Shown piece after piece: positions 34,821 through 44,035 of a stretch of DNA of 59,728 nucleotides; position 1 is the stretch's first letter, and each line of letters starts with the position of its first letter. The notes beneath the pieces are model-generated. The model was not told the origin of the DNA. It searched no databases and saw only the letters and a list, made by a program, of their open reading frames with translations. Position numbers and translations under genes: made by a program. This DNA comes from an uncultured Eubacteriales bacterium (GTDB taxonomy: Bacteria; Bacillota; Clostridia; Oscillospirales; Oscillospiraceae): contig ONGJ01000007.1 of the NCBI GenBank assembly GCA_900317375.1, positions 1 through 59,728 on the forward strand. The letters are read 5' to 3'.

Positions 34821-37800
34821 TTGTCCGGCAAGAAAGTATTCAAGTCCATGGACGGCAACGAGGCTGCCGCCTACGCAAGCTATGCCTTTACCGAGGTCGC
34901 GACGATCTATCCCATTACCCCGTCCAGCCCGATGGCGAATCACGTGGATGAATGGTCCGCCCACGGCATGAAGAACCTTTTCGGTTCTCAGGTCCGTCTG
35001 ATGGAGATGCAGGCCGAATCCGGCGCCTGCGCCGGCATTCAGGGCGCACTGGAGGCGGGCTCGCTTGCGACGACCTATACCTCTGCGCAGGGCCTGATGC
35101 TGATGATCCCGCCGATGTACCGCATCGCCGGTCTGCAGCTTCCTGCGGTCATGCATGTCGCTGCCCGCAGCGTGGCGACGGAGTCGGTGTCCATTTTCGG
35201 TGACCATTCGGACGTGATGGCCTGCCGCCAGATCGGCTGGGCCCAGCTTGCCTCTTCCAGCGTGCAGGAGGCCATGGACATGGGTGCCGTGGCGCATCTG
35301 AGCGCGATCAAAGGCCACATGCCGGTGCAGCATTTCTTTGACGGCTTCCGCACCAGCCATGAGATCCAGAAGATCGAGGTGCTCGACTTTGAAGACCTGA
35401 GGGCCATGGTGGACTGGGACGAGCTGCAGAAGTTCCGTGACCGCGCCCTGAACCCCGAGCACCCGACCATCCGCAACAGCGGCGAGAACGACGATATCTT
35501 CTTCCAGCACCGCGAGGCCGTGAACCCGGCCTACTTTGCTTTCCCCGCCGTTGTGGAAGCGTATATGGAGAAAATGTCCGCCCTGACCGGCCGCGACTAC
35601 AGACTGTTCAACTACTTCGGGGCCCCCGATGCCGAACGCGTCGTCGTGGCCATGGGCTCGGTCTGCGAGGCTGCCCGCGAGGTGGTGGACTACCTGACCG
35701 GGCGCGGCGAAAAGGTCGGCCTCATTCAGGTCCATCTGTACCGTCCCTTCTCCATGCAGCACCTGCTGGCGGCGATCCCGGCAAGCTGCCGGATTCTGAC
35801 CGCACTGGACCGCACCAAGGAGCCCGGCGCGCTCGGCGAGCCGCTGTACGAAGATGTCTGCACAGCCGTTCTCGAGGGCGGGCGCGGGATTCAGGTTCTC
35901 GGCGGCCGCTACGGCCTCTCTTCGAAGGACACGACCCCGGCGCAGATCAAGGCCGTCTTTGACAACATGAAGGGCGAGAAGAAAAACCACTTCACCGTCG
36001 GCATCAACGATGACGTGACCCACCTGTCCCTCCCGGTCGGCGAGAACATCGTCACCGCCGGCAAGTCGATCATTTCCTGCAAGTTCTGGGGCCTTGGCTC
36101 GGACGGCACCGTCGGCGCCAACAAGAACTCCTGCAAGATCATCGGCGACAATACCGACCAGTACGTCCAGGCCTATTTCCAGTATGATGCGAAGAAATCC
36201 GGCGGCCTGACGCGCAGCCACCTGCGCTTCGGGCACGAGCCGATCCGCTCGACCTACTATGTCACGATGGCCGACTTTGTCGCCTGCCATAAGCAGAGCT
36301 ACATGCAGAGCTATGACATCGTCAGCGAGGTCAAGCCCGGCGGCATCTTCCTGCTGAACACCCGCTGGAAGGGCGAGGCCCTGGCCCGCAATCTGCCGAA
36401 TCGCGCCAAGCGCCTGCTGGCGGAGCGCGGGGTGCAGTTCTATACCATCGACGCCACCGATATCGCGGCTGAGATCGGCCTCGGCAACCGCACCAGCACC
36501 GTTCTGCAGGCAGCCTTCTTCAAGCTCTCGGGCGTGCTCCCCATCGACGAGGCGGAGAAGTATATGAAGGCAGCCGCCGTCAAGACCTTCTCGAAGAAGG
36601 GCGAAAAGATCGTCAACATGAACCTCGCTGCCATCGAGCGCGGTCTGACCGACGCCGTGAAGATCGACATTCCGGCCGAATGGGCCAAGCTTCAGGACGA
36701 AGCGCCGGTCGTGGATGAAAGCCTGCCCAGTTATGTCCGGAAGGTCCTGATGCCGATGAACCGGGCCGACGGCGACAACATCCCGGTCAGCACCTTCACC
36801 GAATATGCCGACGGCGTCATGCCCATCGCCATGGCGAAATACGAAAAGCGCGGCGTGGCCGACAACGTCCCGGTCTGGGACCCCGCGAAGTGCATCGGCT
36901 GCAACCGCTGCTCGCTGGTCTGCCCGCATGCGGCCATCCGCCCCTTCCTGTTCACCGGGGACGAGGCCAAAGCCGCACCGGAGAGCTGCGAGACCAAAGC
37001 GGCGGTCGGAAAGGGCTTTGAAGGCCTGCGCTACCGCATTCAGGTCGGCGTGCTCGACTGCCAGGGCTGCGGCAGCTGCGTGAACGTCTGCCCGGCGAAG
37101 GAAAAGGCCTTGACCATGGTGCCGCTGGACGATGTCCGGGAGGAGCAGAAAAACTGGGATTACTGCCTGACCCTCTCCGAGAAGAAGAACCCCATGACGA
37201 AGTTTTCTGCCAAGGGCAGCCAGTACGAACAGCCGCTCTATGAGTTCTCGGGCGCCTGCCCGGGCTGCGGCGAGACGCCCTATATCAAGCTGCTGACCCA
37301 GCTCTTCGGCGACCGCATGTACACCGCCAACGCCACCGGCTGCTCACAGGCCTACGGCTTCTTCGCCCCGACCTTCCCGCAGACGGTGACCTCCCGCGGC
37401 TTCGGCCCCGCCTTCTCAAACTCGCTGTTTGAAAACAACGCCGAGTTTGCCCTCGGTATCAGCCTTTCGGCTGAGCAGATGCGCGAACAGAGCAAGATGC
37501 ATGCCCGAAACGTGATCGAGGCTTCCGCCGACGAGACGCTGAAGGCCGCGCTGCAGGCCTGGCTGGACGAGGGCGATGACGGCGAAAAGACCGAGGCGCT
37601 CTCCGATGCGGTGCGCGAGGCCCTCGCTTCTGCGAAGGAGGACAGCGCCGACATCGACTTCCTGCGCAAACGCCAGGACAGCCTGACCAAAAAGGCCATC
37701 TGGATGGTCGGCGGCGACGGCTGGGCCTACGATATCGGCTACGGCGGCCTTGACCATGTCATGGCGACCGGCATGGACGTCAACGTCCTGGTCCTCGACA

Positions 37801-38339
37801 ACGAGCTCTATGCCAACACCGGCGGACAGTCCTCCAAGGCGACCCCGATCGGTGCCTCGGTCCAGTTCGCGGCAGCCGGCAAGTCGACCCCGAAGAAGGA
37901 CCTGGGTCTGATTCTCTCGTCCTACGGCTATATCTATGTCGCTCAGGTCAACCTCGGGGCCAATCCCGAGCACACCATCAAGTGCCTGAAGGAAGCGGCC
38001 GCCTGGCACGGTCCCTCCATCGTCATCGCCTATGCGCCCTGCATCAACCACGGCCTCTCCAAGGGCATGTCCAAAGCGATGGACGAGGGCAAGGCGGCGA
38101 CCGAGTGCGGTTTCTGGCCGCTGTGGCGCTACAATCCGGAGCGCGAAGAGGAGGGAAAGAACCCCTTCCAGCTCGACTCGGGCGAGCCGAACGGCAAGCT
38201 GCGCGAGTACATGATGGGCGAGGTCCGCTTCTCGTCCCTGACCCGGACCTTCCCCGAGCGCGCCGAACAGCTCTTTGCCGAGGCGGAGGACTTCACCGCC
38301 CGCCGCTACGCCAAGTACAAGAGACTGGCCGCTGAATAA
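34821..38339 (+). CDS. nifJ: Pyruvate:ferredoxin (flavodoxin) oxidoreductase
   Basis: This homodimeric-type PFOR oxidises pyruvate to acetyl-CoA and CO2, passing electrons to ferredoxin or flavodoxin, the central anaerobic route. The 1172-residue length is typical. Domains in order: YPITPSSPMANHVDEW (pyruvate/TPP domain I), the domain II/III region, two 4Fe-4S clusters (CIGCNRCSLVCPHAAIRPF and CQGCGSCVNVCPAKEKAL), the proximal-cluster motif ACPGCGETPY, and the TPP domain GGDGWAYDIGYGGLDHV with DNELYANTGGQ. I chose TTG at 34821 because AAGGAGG ends 9 bases upstream and the N-terminus SGKKVFKSMDGNEAAA matches the family; the ATG at 34812 abuts the ribosome site. It is monocistronic, bounded by a strong terminator. 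Confidence 0.98.
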   Translation: MSGKKVFKSMDGNEAAAYASYAFTEVATIYPITPSSPMANHVDEWSAHGMKNLFGSQVRLMEMQAESGACAGIQGALEAGSLATTYTSAQGLMLMIPPMYRIAGLQLPAVMHVAARSVATESVSIFGDHSDVMACRQIGWAQLASSSVQEAMDMGAVAHLSAIKGHMPVQHFFDGFRTSHEIQKIEVLDFEDLRAMVDWDELQKFRDRALNPEHPTIRNSGENDDIFFQHREAVNPAYFAFPAVVEAYMEKMSALTGRDYRLFNYFGAPDAERVVVAMGSVCEAAREVVDYLTGRGEKVGLIQVHLYRPFSMQHLLAAIPASCRILTALDRTKEPGALGEPLYEDVCTAVLEGGRGIQVLGGRYGLSSKDTTPAQIKAVFDNMKGEKKNHFTVGINDDVTHLSLPVGENIVTAGKSIISCKFWGLGSDGTVGANKNSCKIIGDNTDQYVQAYFQYDAKKSGGLTRSHLRFGHEPIRSTYYVTMADFVACHKQSYMQSYDIVSEVKPGGIFLLNTRWKGEALARNLPNRAKRLLAERGVQFYTIDATDIAAEIGLGNRTSTVLQAAFFKLSGVLPIDEAEKYMKAAAVKTFSKKGEKIVNMNLAAIERGLTDAVKIDIPAEWAKLQDEAPVVDESLPSYVRKVLMPMNRADGDNIPVSTFTEYADGVMPIAMAKYEKRGVADNVPVWDPAKCIGCNRCSLVCPHAAIRPFLFTGDEAKAAPESCETKAAVGKGFEGLRYRIQVGVLDCQGCGSCVNVCPAKEKALTMVPLDDVREEQKNWDYCLTLSEKKNPMTKFSAKGSQYEQPLYEFSGACPGCGETPYIKLLTQLFGDRMYTANATGCSQAYGFFAPTFPQTVTSRGFGPAFSNSLFENNAEFALGISLSAEQMREQSKMHARNVIEASADETLKAALQAWLDEGDDGEKTEALSDAVREALASAKEDSADIDFLRKRQDSLTKKAIWMVGGDGWAYDIGYGGLDHVMATGMDVNVLVLDNELYANTGGQSSKATPIGASVQFAAAGKSTPKKDLGLILSSYGYIYVAQVNLGANPEHTIKCLKEAAAWHGPSIVIAYAPCINHGLSKGMSKAMDEGKAATECGFWPLWRYNPEREEEGKNPFQLDSGEPNGKLREYMMGEVRFSSLTRTFPERAEQLFAEAEDFTARRYAKYKRLAAE

Positions 38340-38356
38340 GCCCTGCAAAAACAGCG

Positions 38357-38390
38357 ACCCCGTTCCCTGGCTGTCAGGGAACGGGGTTTT
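38357..38390 (+). terminator. Intrinsic terminator of nifJ
   Basis: ACCCCGTTCCCTG (38357-38369) and CAGGGAACGGGGT (38375-38387) form a 13-bp stem around GCTGT, followed by TTT. Confidence 0.9.
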
Positions 38391-38417
38391 CCATACGGTC
38401 AGGCTTGCCGACGCCCC

Positions 38418-39695
38418 TCAGGCAAGGCCGGGCTCACAGGGCCGGCCGATGCTCCGCCGATGCGCAAAATACAGCTCCTCGGTGGCAAGGGCCATTTTCG
38501 TGACCGAAAAGTCGCAGTCATGCGGATAGATGTACCAGGTGTCCTCCAGCGTGTTCAGATCCACGCAGTCGCCGTATTTGCCCAGATACTCGTATTCGAT
38601 GTGGCAGGAATAGAGGCTCGGGACCGTCTTGATCATCTCGAAGGGCTCGCCCTCCGGCGTGATCCCCCGGACGGCAAAGCCGTTCATGTCGTGGACCATC
38701 GTTCCCTCTCCCAGCCTGAGAAAGCGTCTGGCATTGGGCAGCGAGTCCACCCGGACGGGAAGTACGCCGGAAGAGTAACCGCCCGTCTCCACCTCGCGGC
38801 GGACATTTTCCCTCTCCCACTCGTACCAGTCGGGAATGTGCGAAAATTCCGTCTCACCCTCATCGGCGCGGAGCTCGCCCAGCTCCGTCATGGTCCAGCT
38901 TTTCCCGCAGGCGGTACACCGGAGCTGTGTTCCCTCGGACGTCATCCGGTACTCCCTGCCGCAGGCGGGACACTGATACAGCACCTTGTGCAGGCCCTCC
39001 GCCCGCCCGGAATAGGGCGTCCGGATGCCGCGCTCCTTCTGCCAGGCGAAGTCGTCGTACTGAAAAGCCCCGACAATGCGCCGGTTGAGCTCGTCAACCG
39101 GCAGCTCCTTCAGATCCTGCGGCGTGAACAGCAGGGACATCTCGGCCTCGGTCGGCGCGACATTCCGCTCGTGCAGGTTCCAGAAGGGCGAGTTCACGTG
39201 ATGCCCGTGACAGATGAGCGTCACGACCGGCACGCCCAGCATCCGGCAGAGCTTCCCCAGCGAGGCCGGCAGCACAGCCGTGGTCCCGCAGAGGGAATAG
39301 CGCGCTTCGGGATAAATCACGGCGATATCCCCGTTTTTGACCACCTGGCGGAGCTGCCGGATCAGGGTGATGTCGTTTGTAAACTTGCGCTTGCAGATGC
39401 AGCCGACGTCCCGCAGAAGCCATTCCCGCCCGATGAAGCCGTCGATGGCAACAATGTAGTTGGCCCGGTGGGGGAACATGGCCATGGTCGCCACCTTGAA
39501 GTCCATGAAGGCGTTGTGGTTGCAGAGCAGGACATAGGGCGGCTTTATATTCTCCATCCCGTTTTTCCGGATCACGGTCCGGTGTTTCAGGGCCGCGGGC
39601 GCGCTGAGAAGCCAGGTCAGCGGCCGGAGATACCACCGGGTGCGGACCGGCGGCCGCTGCATATCGAATCTGGGGACCGTTTTTTCCACGTGCAT
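38418..39695 (-). CDS. PlsC-like acyltransferase with C-terminal zinc-ribbon extension
   Basis: The 425-residue protein has an N-terminal 1-acylglycerol-phosphate acyltransferase-like domain: VLLCNHNAFMDFK is the H-x4-D active site and IAVIYPEARYSL is the glycerolphosphate-binding block (E-G-T-R variant). Around residue 245 there is a four-Cys zinc ribbon (CPACG ... CTACG), then a domain with many aromatic and acidic residues and no clear match. Lysophospholipid acyltransferases act at the inner membrane face. The ATG at 39695 was taken; the preceding GTG is also in frame, and GGGAG is close upstream. The zinc ribbon suggests a regulatory or scaffolding addition. Substrate unknown. Confidence 0.8.
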   Translation of the reverse strand: MHVEKTVPRFDMQRPPVRTRWYLRPLTWLLSAPAALKHRTVIRKNGMENIKPPYVLLCNHNAFMDFKVATMAMFPHRANYIVAIDGFIGREWLLRDVGCICKRKFTNDITLIRQLRQVVKNGDIAVIYPEARYSLCGTTAVLPASLGKLCRMLGVPVVTLICHGHHVNSPFWNLHERNVAPTEAEMSLLFTPQDLKELPVDELNRRIVGAFQYDDFAWQKERGIRTPYSGRAEGLHKVLYQCPACGREYRMTSEGTQLRCTACGKSWTMTELGELRADEGETEFSHIPDWYEWERENVRREVETGGYSSGVLPVRVDSLPNARRFLRLGEGTMVHDMNGFAVRGITPEGEPFEMIKTVPSLYSCHIEYEYLGKYGDCVDLNTLEDTWYIYPHDCDFSVTKMALATEELYFAHRRSIGRPCEPGLA

Positions 39696-39752
39696 CACTC
39701 CCTGAAAGCAGGTTTTCTTTCCGCCCCGAAACTGTGCGGCACTGCCGCCCGC

Positions 39753-40394
39753 TTATTTCCCGTCCGGGAAGCTGGTAAAGCTCTCGTGCTCCAGCGCCGG
39801 AAGGCCGTATTTCTCTTTGGCGTCCGCAAAGGCCCGGATCATGAACGCCATGCTGCGGGCGAGATTGCGCATGGTCTGCAGGCCCTCCAGGTCCTTCTTC
39901 ACGTCCTCCGCCGAGAATCCGTGCACCTGGTTCCAGTAGGTGCTGGTGGCAATGGGCATGCCGCTGATGCTGAAATACTTGTTCAGCACGTCAAAGCTTG
40001 CGGTGTTGCCGCCGCGGCGGCAGGACACGACTGCGGCGCCGACCTTCATGTGCTTGGGCACGTGGTTGTTGGCGTTGCCCGTGCTGTAGAACAGCCGGTC
40101 CATGAAGGAGAGGACGGTTCCGTTGGGCGAGCTGTAATAGACGGGGCTGCCCACCACAAGGCCGTCGGCCTCGTCCAGTTTCTGCGCCACCTCGTTCACC
40201 AGATCGTCAAATACGCATTTTCCCAGCTCGTCACATTTGTTGCAGGCGATGCAGCCGCGGATGTTTTTGTTCCCGATCTGGATGAGCTCGGTTTCGATCC
40301 CTTCCTCCTCAAAGGTTTTGATCATTTCCTCCAGCGCAGTGGCCGTGCAGCCGTGCGCCCGGGGGCTCCCGTTCAGTAAAAGTACCTTTGCCAT
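39753..40394 (-). CDS. Flavodoxin-like iron-sulfur flavoprotein / NADPH-dependent FMN reductase family
   Basis: This 213-residue protein starts LLLNGSPRAHGCTATAL, the FMN-phosphate loop of the FMN-reductase fold. GCIACNKCDELGKC supplies a compact C-x2-C-x2-C-x5-C cluster motif as in iron-sulfur flavoproteins (Isf). SPVYYSSPNGTVLSFMDRLFYS is the isoalloxazine-contact region. Such proteins shuttle electrons or reduce quinones, nitro compounds or disulfides in anaerobes. The ATG is preceded by GAAAGGGGAAAAA, and a near-consensus promoter lies upstream, divergent from pheA. Confidence 0.88.
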   Translation of the reverse strand: MAKVLLLNGSPRAHGCTATALEEMIKTFEEEGIETELIQIGNKNIRGCIACNKCDELGKCVFDDLVNEVAQKLDEADGLVVGSPVYYSSPNGTVLSFMDRLFYSTGNANNHVPKHMKVGAAVVSCRRGGNTASFDVLNKYFSISGMPIATSTYWNQVHGFSAEDVKKDLEGLQTMRNLARSMAFMIRAFADAKEKYGLPALEHESFTSFPDGK

Positions 40395-40428
40395 TGGTTT
40401 TTCCCCTTTCCGTTTTTTGCTGTTTCCG

Positions 40429-40458
40429 ATAATAGCAGGAAAGGCGGGAACAAGTCAA
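40429..40458 (-). promoter_or_regulatory. Promoter of the iron-sulfur flavoprotein gene
   Basis: Minus strand TTGACT (40453-40458), 18 bp, TATTAT (40429-40434) with extended -10 TG. Confidence 0.7.
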
Positions 40459-40495
40459 GTGCAGGCGGTGCTTCCGCAGAAATTCCAAAGTTTTC

Positions 40496-40524
40496 TTGCA
40501 TTCTGCGGTTTTTTTTAGTATGGT
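40496..40524 (+). promoter_or_regulatory. Promoter of pheA-aroF
   Basis: TTGCAT (40496-40501), 17 bp, TATGGT (40519-40524). About 110 bp of leader follows, with no T-box core motif seen. Confidence 0.6.
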
Positions 40525-40634
40525 ATCAAAATAGAATTCCATGAAAAAGCAGGGAAGCAGGGAAGGAACAAAAGGGATGCGGATCCGATCCGTACCGATT
40601 GAAACCCTCCGGAGCGAAAGGGGAGCCGAACAGG

Positions 40635-41786
40635 ATGAACAGGGACAGACAACAGGAAATTGCCGCCGACAGCATTGCTGCGCTGAAGGATGCCGAAGAA
40701 CGGGTCCGAGCCACAGACCTGCAGATGAGAGCGCTGTTTCTTCAGCGGCTGGAGGCCCTGCGCGCACTGGCCTGCTGGAAGAAGGAGCGGGGCCTTCCCG
40801 CGGAGGACAGAGAGCTGGAACAGCGGACCCTGTCAGAGCTGACGCCCGGCGTGGAGGAGGAAGCGCAGCGCTCGTTTTACCTGAGCTTTCTGCAGGACGT
40901 GCTGACGGTCGGCACGCGGTGGCAGCATTATCTGATGGAGGGCCTGCGCGTCGCGTACAGCGGCGTGGAGGGCGCCTTCGGGCATATTGCGGCGATGCGC
41001 ATTTTCCCGGACGGGACAAAGATCCCGTATCCTTCCTTTGAGGACGCCTACAGTGCCGTGGAAAAGGGTGAGTGCGACCTTGCCGTGCTTCCGATCGAAA
41101 ACAGCTATGCCGGCGAGGTGGGGCAGGTTCTGGACCTGATGTTCTCCGGAAACCTGCACGTCAACGGCGTCTATGATCTCCCGGTCACGCAGAATCTGCT
41201 GGGTCTGCCGGGGGCAAAGGCCGAGGACATCCGAACCGTGATCAGCCATCCCCAGGCCCTGGCTCAGTGCCAGCCTTACATCCGCAGGCACGGCTACTGC
41301 ACGAAGAGCGCGTCCAACACGGCCATGGCGGCCAAAGAGACGGCGGAGGGAGGCGATCCGTCTGTCGGGGCGATCGCCGGTGCCGAGACGGCACAGCTCT
41401 ACGGGCTGCAGCTGCTGGATCATGACATCAACGAGAGCCGGTTGAACACCACGCGCTTTGCCGTTTTCTCCCGGGTGGAATATCCTGCCGCCGCCGGGCA
41501 CGACAAGGGCGCCTTCCTGATCCTGTTTACCGTAAAGGATGAGGTCGGCGGCCTCGCCAAGGCGATCAATCTTATCAGTGCCTACAATTTCAACATGCGG
41601 GTGCTGCGCTCCCGCCCGATGCACAACCTCCCGTGGAACTATTATTTCTATGCCGAGCTCGAGGGGACCGACAGCTCCGAGAACGGCCAGCGGATGCTCA
41701 ATGCCCTGAGAGGCGTCTGCCCGATGATGAAGGTTGTCGGGCGGTACACGGCGGCGGAGGTGCTGTCGGAAGCCGAGAAAAGCTGA
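40635..41786 (+). CDS. pheA: Bifunctional chorismate mutase / prephenate dehydratase
   Basis: This enzyme converts chorismate to prephenate and then phenylpyruvate for phenylalanine. Of its 383 residues, 1-90 form an all-helical chorismate-mutase-like module (AERVRATDLQMRALFLQRLEAL, ACWKKERGLP). A prephenate dehydratase domain follows from about 102 (VAYSGVEGAFGHIAAMRIFP, LPIENSYAGEV, SHPQALAQC, NTTRFAVFSR). The C-terminal ACT domain (KGAFLILFTVKDEVGGLAKA, RSRPMHNLPWNYYFY) is the site of feedback control by phenylalanine in the family. ATG at 40635 rather than the in-frame ATG at 40599 is judged by the AAAGGGGAG upstream. aroF follows 39 bases later. Confidence 0.93.
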   Translation: MNRDRQQEIAADSIAALKDAEERVRATDLQMRALFLQRLEALRALACWKKERGLPAEDRELEQRTLSELTPGVEEEAQRSFYLSFLQDVLTVGTRWQHYLMEGLRVAYSGVEGAFGHIAAMRIFPDGTKIPYPSFEDAYSAVEKGECDLAVLPIENSYAGEVGQVLDLMFSGNLHVNGVYDLPVTQNLLGLPGAKAEDIRTVISHPQALAQCQPYIRRHGYCTKSASNTAMAAKETAEGGDPSVGAIAGAETAQLYGLQLLDHDINESRLNTTRFAVFSRVEYPAAAGHDKGAFLILFTVKDEVGGLAKAINLISAYNFNMRVLRSRPMHNLPWNYYFYAELEGTDSSENGQRMLNALRGVCPMMKVVGRYTAAEVLSEAEKS

Positions 41787-41825
41787 CGGCAAAGCGAAGT
41801 CATCCCGGAAGGAGAGTGAAAGACC

Positions 41826-42854
41826 GTGAGAATGGAGTTCAGCCGGAAGCTGCCGGACCCCACAGAAACCAAAGACATGCTGCCTCTGTCCGAGGAGCTT
41901 ACTGCTGCGGTGAAAAAGCAGACCGCGGAGCTGAAGGCGATTCTCTCCGGGCAGAGCGACCGGATCGTGCTGATCATCGGTCCCTGCTCCGCCGACAGTG
42001 AGGACAGCGTCCTCGATTATGTCTCCCGGCTGGTTCCGGTCCAGGAGAAGGTAAAGGACCGGATCCTGATCGTTCCGAGAATCTATACGAACAAACCCCG
42101 CACCACCGGCGAAGGCTATAAGGGCCTGGTCCATCAGCCGGATCCGAATGCCCGTCCGAACCTTCTGCGGGGGATTATCACCACGCGGGAACTGCATATG
42201 CGTGTAGTGAAGGAAACGGGTTTTGCCGGTGCGGATGAGATGCTGTATCCGGAGAACTATCCGTACCTGGACGACCTGCTGGGCTATGTCGCGGTCGGGG
42301 CCCGGAGCGTGGAGGACCAGCAGCACCGCCTGACCGCCAGCGCCGTTGACTGTCCGGTCGGCATGAAGAATCCGACCAGCGGCGATCTGACGGTCATGAT
42401 GAACGGGATCCTGGCGGCGCAGCATCAGCACGATTTCATCTACCGCAGCTGGGAAGGGCATTCCCTCGGAAACCCCTATGCCCACGCGATCCTTCGCGGA
42501 TACGTGAATCAGCAGGGCGTTTCGTATCCGAATTATCACTATGAGACGCTCCGCCATCTGGAAGAGCTGTATGCCCGCTGGGAGCTCCGAAACCCGGCGG
42601 CGGTCATCGACTGCAACCACGCAAACAGCGGGAAGAACCCCTTTGAACAGCCCAGGATCCTGAAAGAGGTGCTGCTCTCCGGCCGGAGTAATCCCGGGAT
42701 CAGAAAGCTGGTCAAGGGCTTCATGATCGAAAGCTATCTGGAGGACGGGAACCAGCCGGTGGGCGGAGGCGTATACGGAAAGAGCATCACGGACGCCTGC
42801 CTCGGCTGGGATAAGAGCGAGCGGCTGATTTACGACGCTGCCGAGATGCTGTAG
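41826..42854 (+). CDS. aroF: 3-deoxy-7-phosphoheptulonate synthase, type I
   Basis: DAHP synthase catalyses the first shikimate step from PEP and erythrose-4-phosphate. The 342-residue protein belongs to the AroF/G/H class: LIIGPCSADSEDSVLDY, PRIYTNKPRTTGEGYKGL, ADEMLYPENYPYLDDLLGY, ARSVEDQQHRLTAS, GMKNPTSGDL, and the metal-binding IDCNHANSGK with ESYLEDGNQ. GTG start at 41826 follows AAGGAG by 10 bases; the ATG two codons later is an alternative. It shares an operon with pheA, so carbon entry and phenylalanine synthesis are co-expressed, separately from the T-box-controlled trp genes. Confidence 0.95.
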   Translation: MRMEFSRKLPDPTETKDMLPLSEELTAAVKKQTAELKAILSGQSDRIVLIIGPCSADSEDSVLDYVSRLVPVQEKVKDRILIVPRIYTNKPRTTGEGYKGLVHQPDPNARPNLLRGIITTRELHMRVVKETGFAGADEMLYPENYPYLDDLLGYVAVGARSVEDQQHRLTASAVDCPVGMKNPTSGDLTVMMNGILAAQHQHDFIYRSWEGHSLGNPYAHAILRGYVNQQGVSYPNYHYETLRHLEELYARWELRNPAAVIDCNHANSGKNPFEQPRILKEVLLSGRSNPGIRKLVKGFMIESYLEDGNQPVGGGVYGKSITDACLGWDKSERLIYDAAEML

Positions 42855-42923
42855 TTTGCCGGACGGAGGCTTCCTTTTGCCTCCCGCCCATACCGGACAG
42901 CAGAAGAAGACGGCTTTCTGCAC

Positions 42924-42957
42924 AGCCCCTTTTCGGAACTTTTTTCGAAAGGGGGCT
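42924..42957 (+). terminator. Possible terminator after aroF
   Basis: AGCCCCTTTTCG and CGAAAGGGGGCT pair with one mismatch around GAACTTTTTT. It directly abuts the next promoter's -35. A second GGAGGC/GCCTCC stem lies at about 42871-42890. No U-tract follows either. Confidence 0.5.
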
Positions 42958-42985
42958 TGACAGCGGCAAATGTATTTGGTAAAAT
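42957..42985 (+). promoter_or_regulatory. Promoter and candidate operator of the ohrR-gpx unit
   Basis: TTGACA (42957-42962), 17 bp, TAAAAT (42980-42985). The AT-rich stretch from about 42974 to 43000 has a loose inverted repeat (ATTTGGT ... ATCAAAT) spanning the -10, in the position expected for MarR-family autoregulation. Confidence 0.75.
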
Positions 42986-43018
42986 ATAATTGCATCAAAT
43001 GAAACGGAGAAAAAACAC

Positions 43019-43504
43019 ATGGATCAGGATTATCGGGAGGCGATGAAGCTTTCCAATCAGCTGTGTTTTCCGCTCTACGCCGCTGCGCGGAATGTGACAG
43101 GTCTGTATACGCCCTGCCTGAAGCCGCTGGGGCTGACCTACACGCAGTATATCGTCTTTCTGGTGCTGTGGGAGAAGGACGGCATTCCCGTCGGCGAGAT
43201 CGGTGAAAAGCTGATGCTGGACAACGGCACGCTCTCCCCCCTTCTGAAGAAGATGGAGCAGGCCGGGTATATTGAAAGGCAGAGAAGTCACGAGGATGAG
43301 CGCATTGTTGTGATCAGCCTCACGGAGGCGGGCAGGCAGCTGCAGGAAAAGGCGAAGGAGATCCCCCAAAAGGTCGCCGCCTGCATTGATCTGCCGACGG
43401 AGAAGGCAGGACAGCTTTATGCTTTGCTGTATGAGCTTTTAGATAACCAGGGCTATGAAAACCCGAACACACGAAAGGAGCAGAAAAATGAAAACAGTCT
43501 ATGA
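43019..43504 (+). CDS. MarR/OhrR-type peroxide-sensing repressor
   Basis: This is a 161-residue winged-helix regulator. NQLCFPLYAAARNVTGLY puts Cys16 where the redox-sensing Cys of OhrR lies. GLTYTQYIVFLVLWE, IGEKLMLDNGTLSPLLKKMEQAGYIERQRSHEDERIV is the recognition helix and wing of the OhrR subgroup. Oxidation of the Cys by organic peroxide releases DNA in that family (established knowledge). It overlaps the peroxidase gene by 17 bases in another frame, and its own promoter contains a dyad, so it is likely to repress both genes. Confidence 0.9.
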   Translation: MDQDYREAMKLSNQLCFPLYAAARNVTGLYTPCLKPLGLTYTQYIVFLVLWEKDGIPVGEIGEKLMLDNGTLSPLLKKMEQAGYIERQRSHEDERIVVISLTEAGRQLQEKAKEIPQKVAACIDLPTEKAGQLYALLYELLDNQGYENPNTRKEQKNENSL

Positions 43505-44033
43505 TTTTACGGTGAAGGACAGAATGGGCAACGAGGTCAGTCTGTCGGAGTACAAGGGCAAGGTTCTCCTGATCGTCAATACGGCGACCGGCTGCGGCTT
43601 CACCCCGCATTACGAGCCGCTGGAGGCGATGTATAAGGACATGAAGGACCAGGGCCTCGAGATTCTGGACTTCCCCTGCAACCAGTTTGCCAACCAGGCG
43701 CCCGGCGATGCCGACGAGATTCACCAGTTCTGCACGCTGAAGTTCGGTGCTGACTTCCCGCAGTTTGCCAAGATTGACGTCAACGGCGAGAATGCCGAGC
43801 CGCTTTATGCCTGGCTTGCGACCGAAAAGCCCTTTGCCGGCTTCGGCAAGGGTCTGAAGAATGCGGCGCTGAGCAAGTTTGCCGATATGAACAACAAGGC
43901 CTTCGGCGACAAAGCCTATATCAAGTGGAACTTTACGAAGTTCCTGATTGACCGTGAGGGTCATGTGATCGCCCGCTTTGAGCCGACTGTCGACATGAAG
44001 GAGGTCAGAAACGCGGTTGCTGCCGCGCTGTAA
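43488..44033 (+). CDS. Glutathione peroxidase family (Cys type)
   Basis: The 181-residue thiol peroxidase has VNTATGCGFTPHYEPLE with peroxidatic Cys36 in place of selenocysteine, DFPCNQFANQAPG with Gln66, and YIKWNFTKFLID with Trp147-Asn148: the catalytic tetrad is complete. Bacterial members usually use thioredoxin rather than glutathione. ATG at 43488 follows AAAGGAG and lies inside the regulator gene; the in-frame ATG at 43455 is less well placed. Linkage to an OhrR-type regulator implies induction by organic hydroperoxides. Confidence 0.93.
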   Translation: MKTVYDFTVKDRMGNEVSLSEYKGKVLLIVNTATGCGFTPHYEPLEAMYKDMKDQGLEILDFPCNQFANQAPGDADEIHQFCTLKFGADFPQFAKIDVNGENAEPLYAWLATEKPFAGFGKGLKNAALSKFADMNNKAFGDKAYIKWNFTKFLIDREGHVIARFEPTVDMKEVRNAVAAAL

Positions 44034-44035
44034 AC

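Noticed and set aside
34695..36929. A 744-codon minus-strand open frame opposite nifJ
   Set aside because: Antisense to a certain PFOR gene and without recognisable domains.
38460..40379. A 639-codon plus-strand open frame over the acyltransferase and flavoprotein genes
   Set aside because: Spans two real minus-strand genes and the gap between them.
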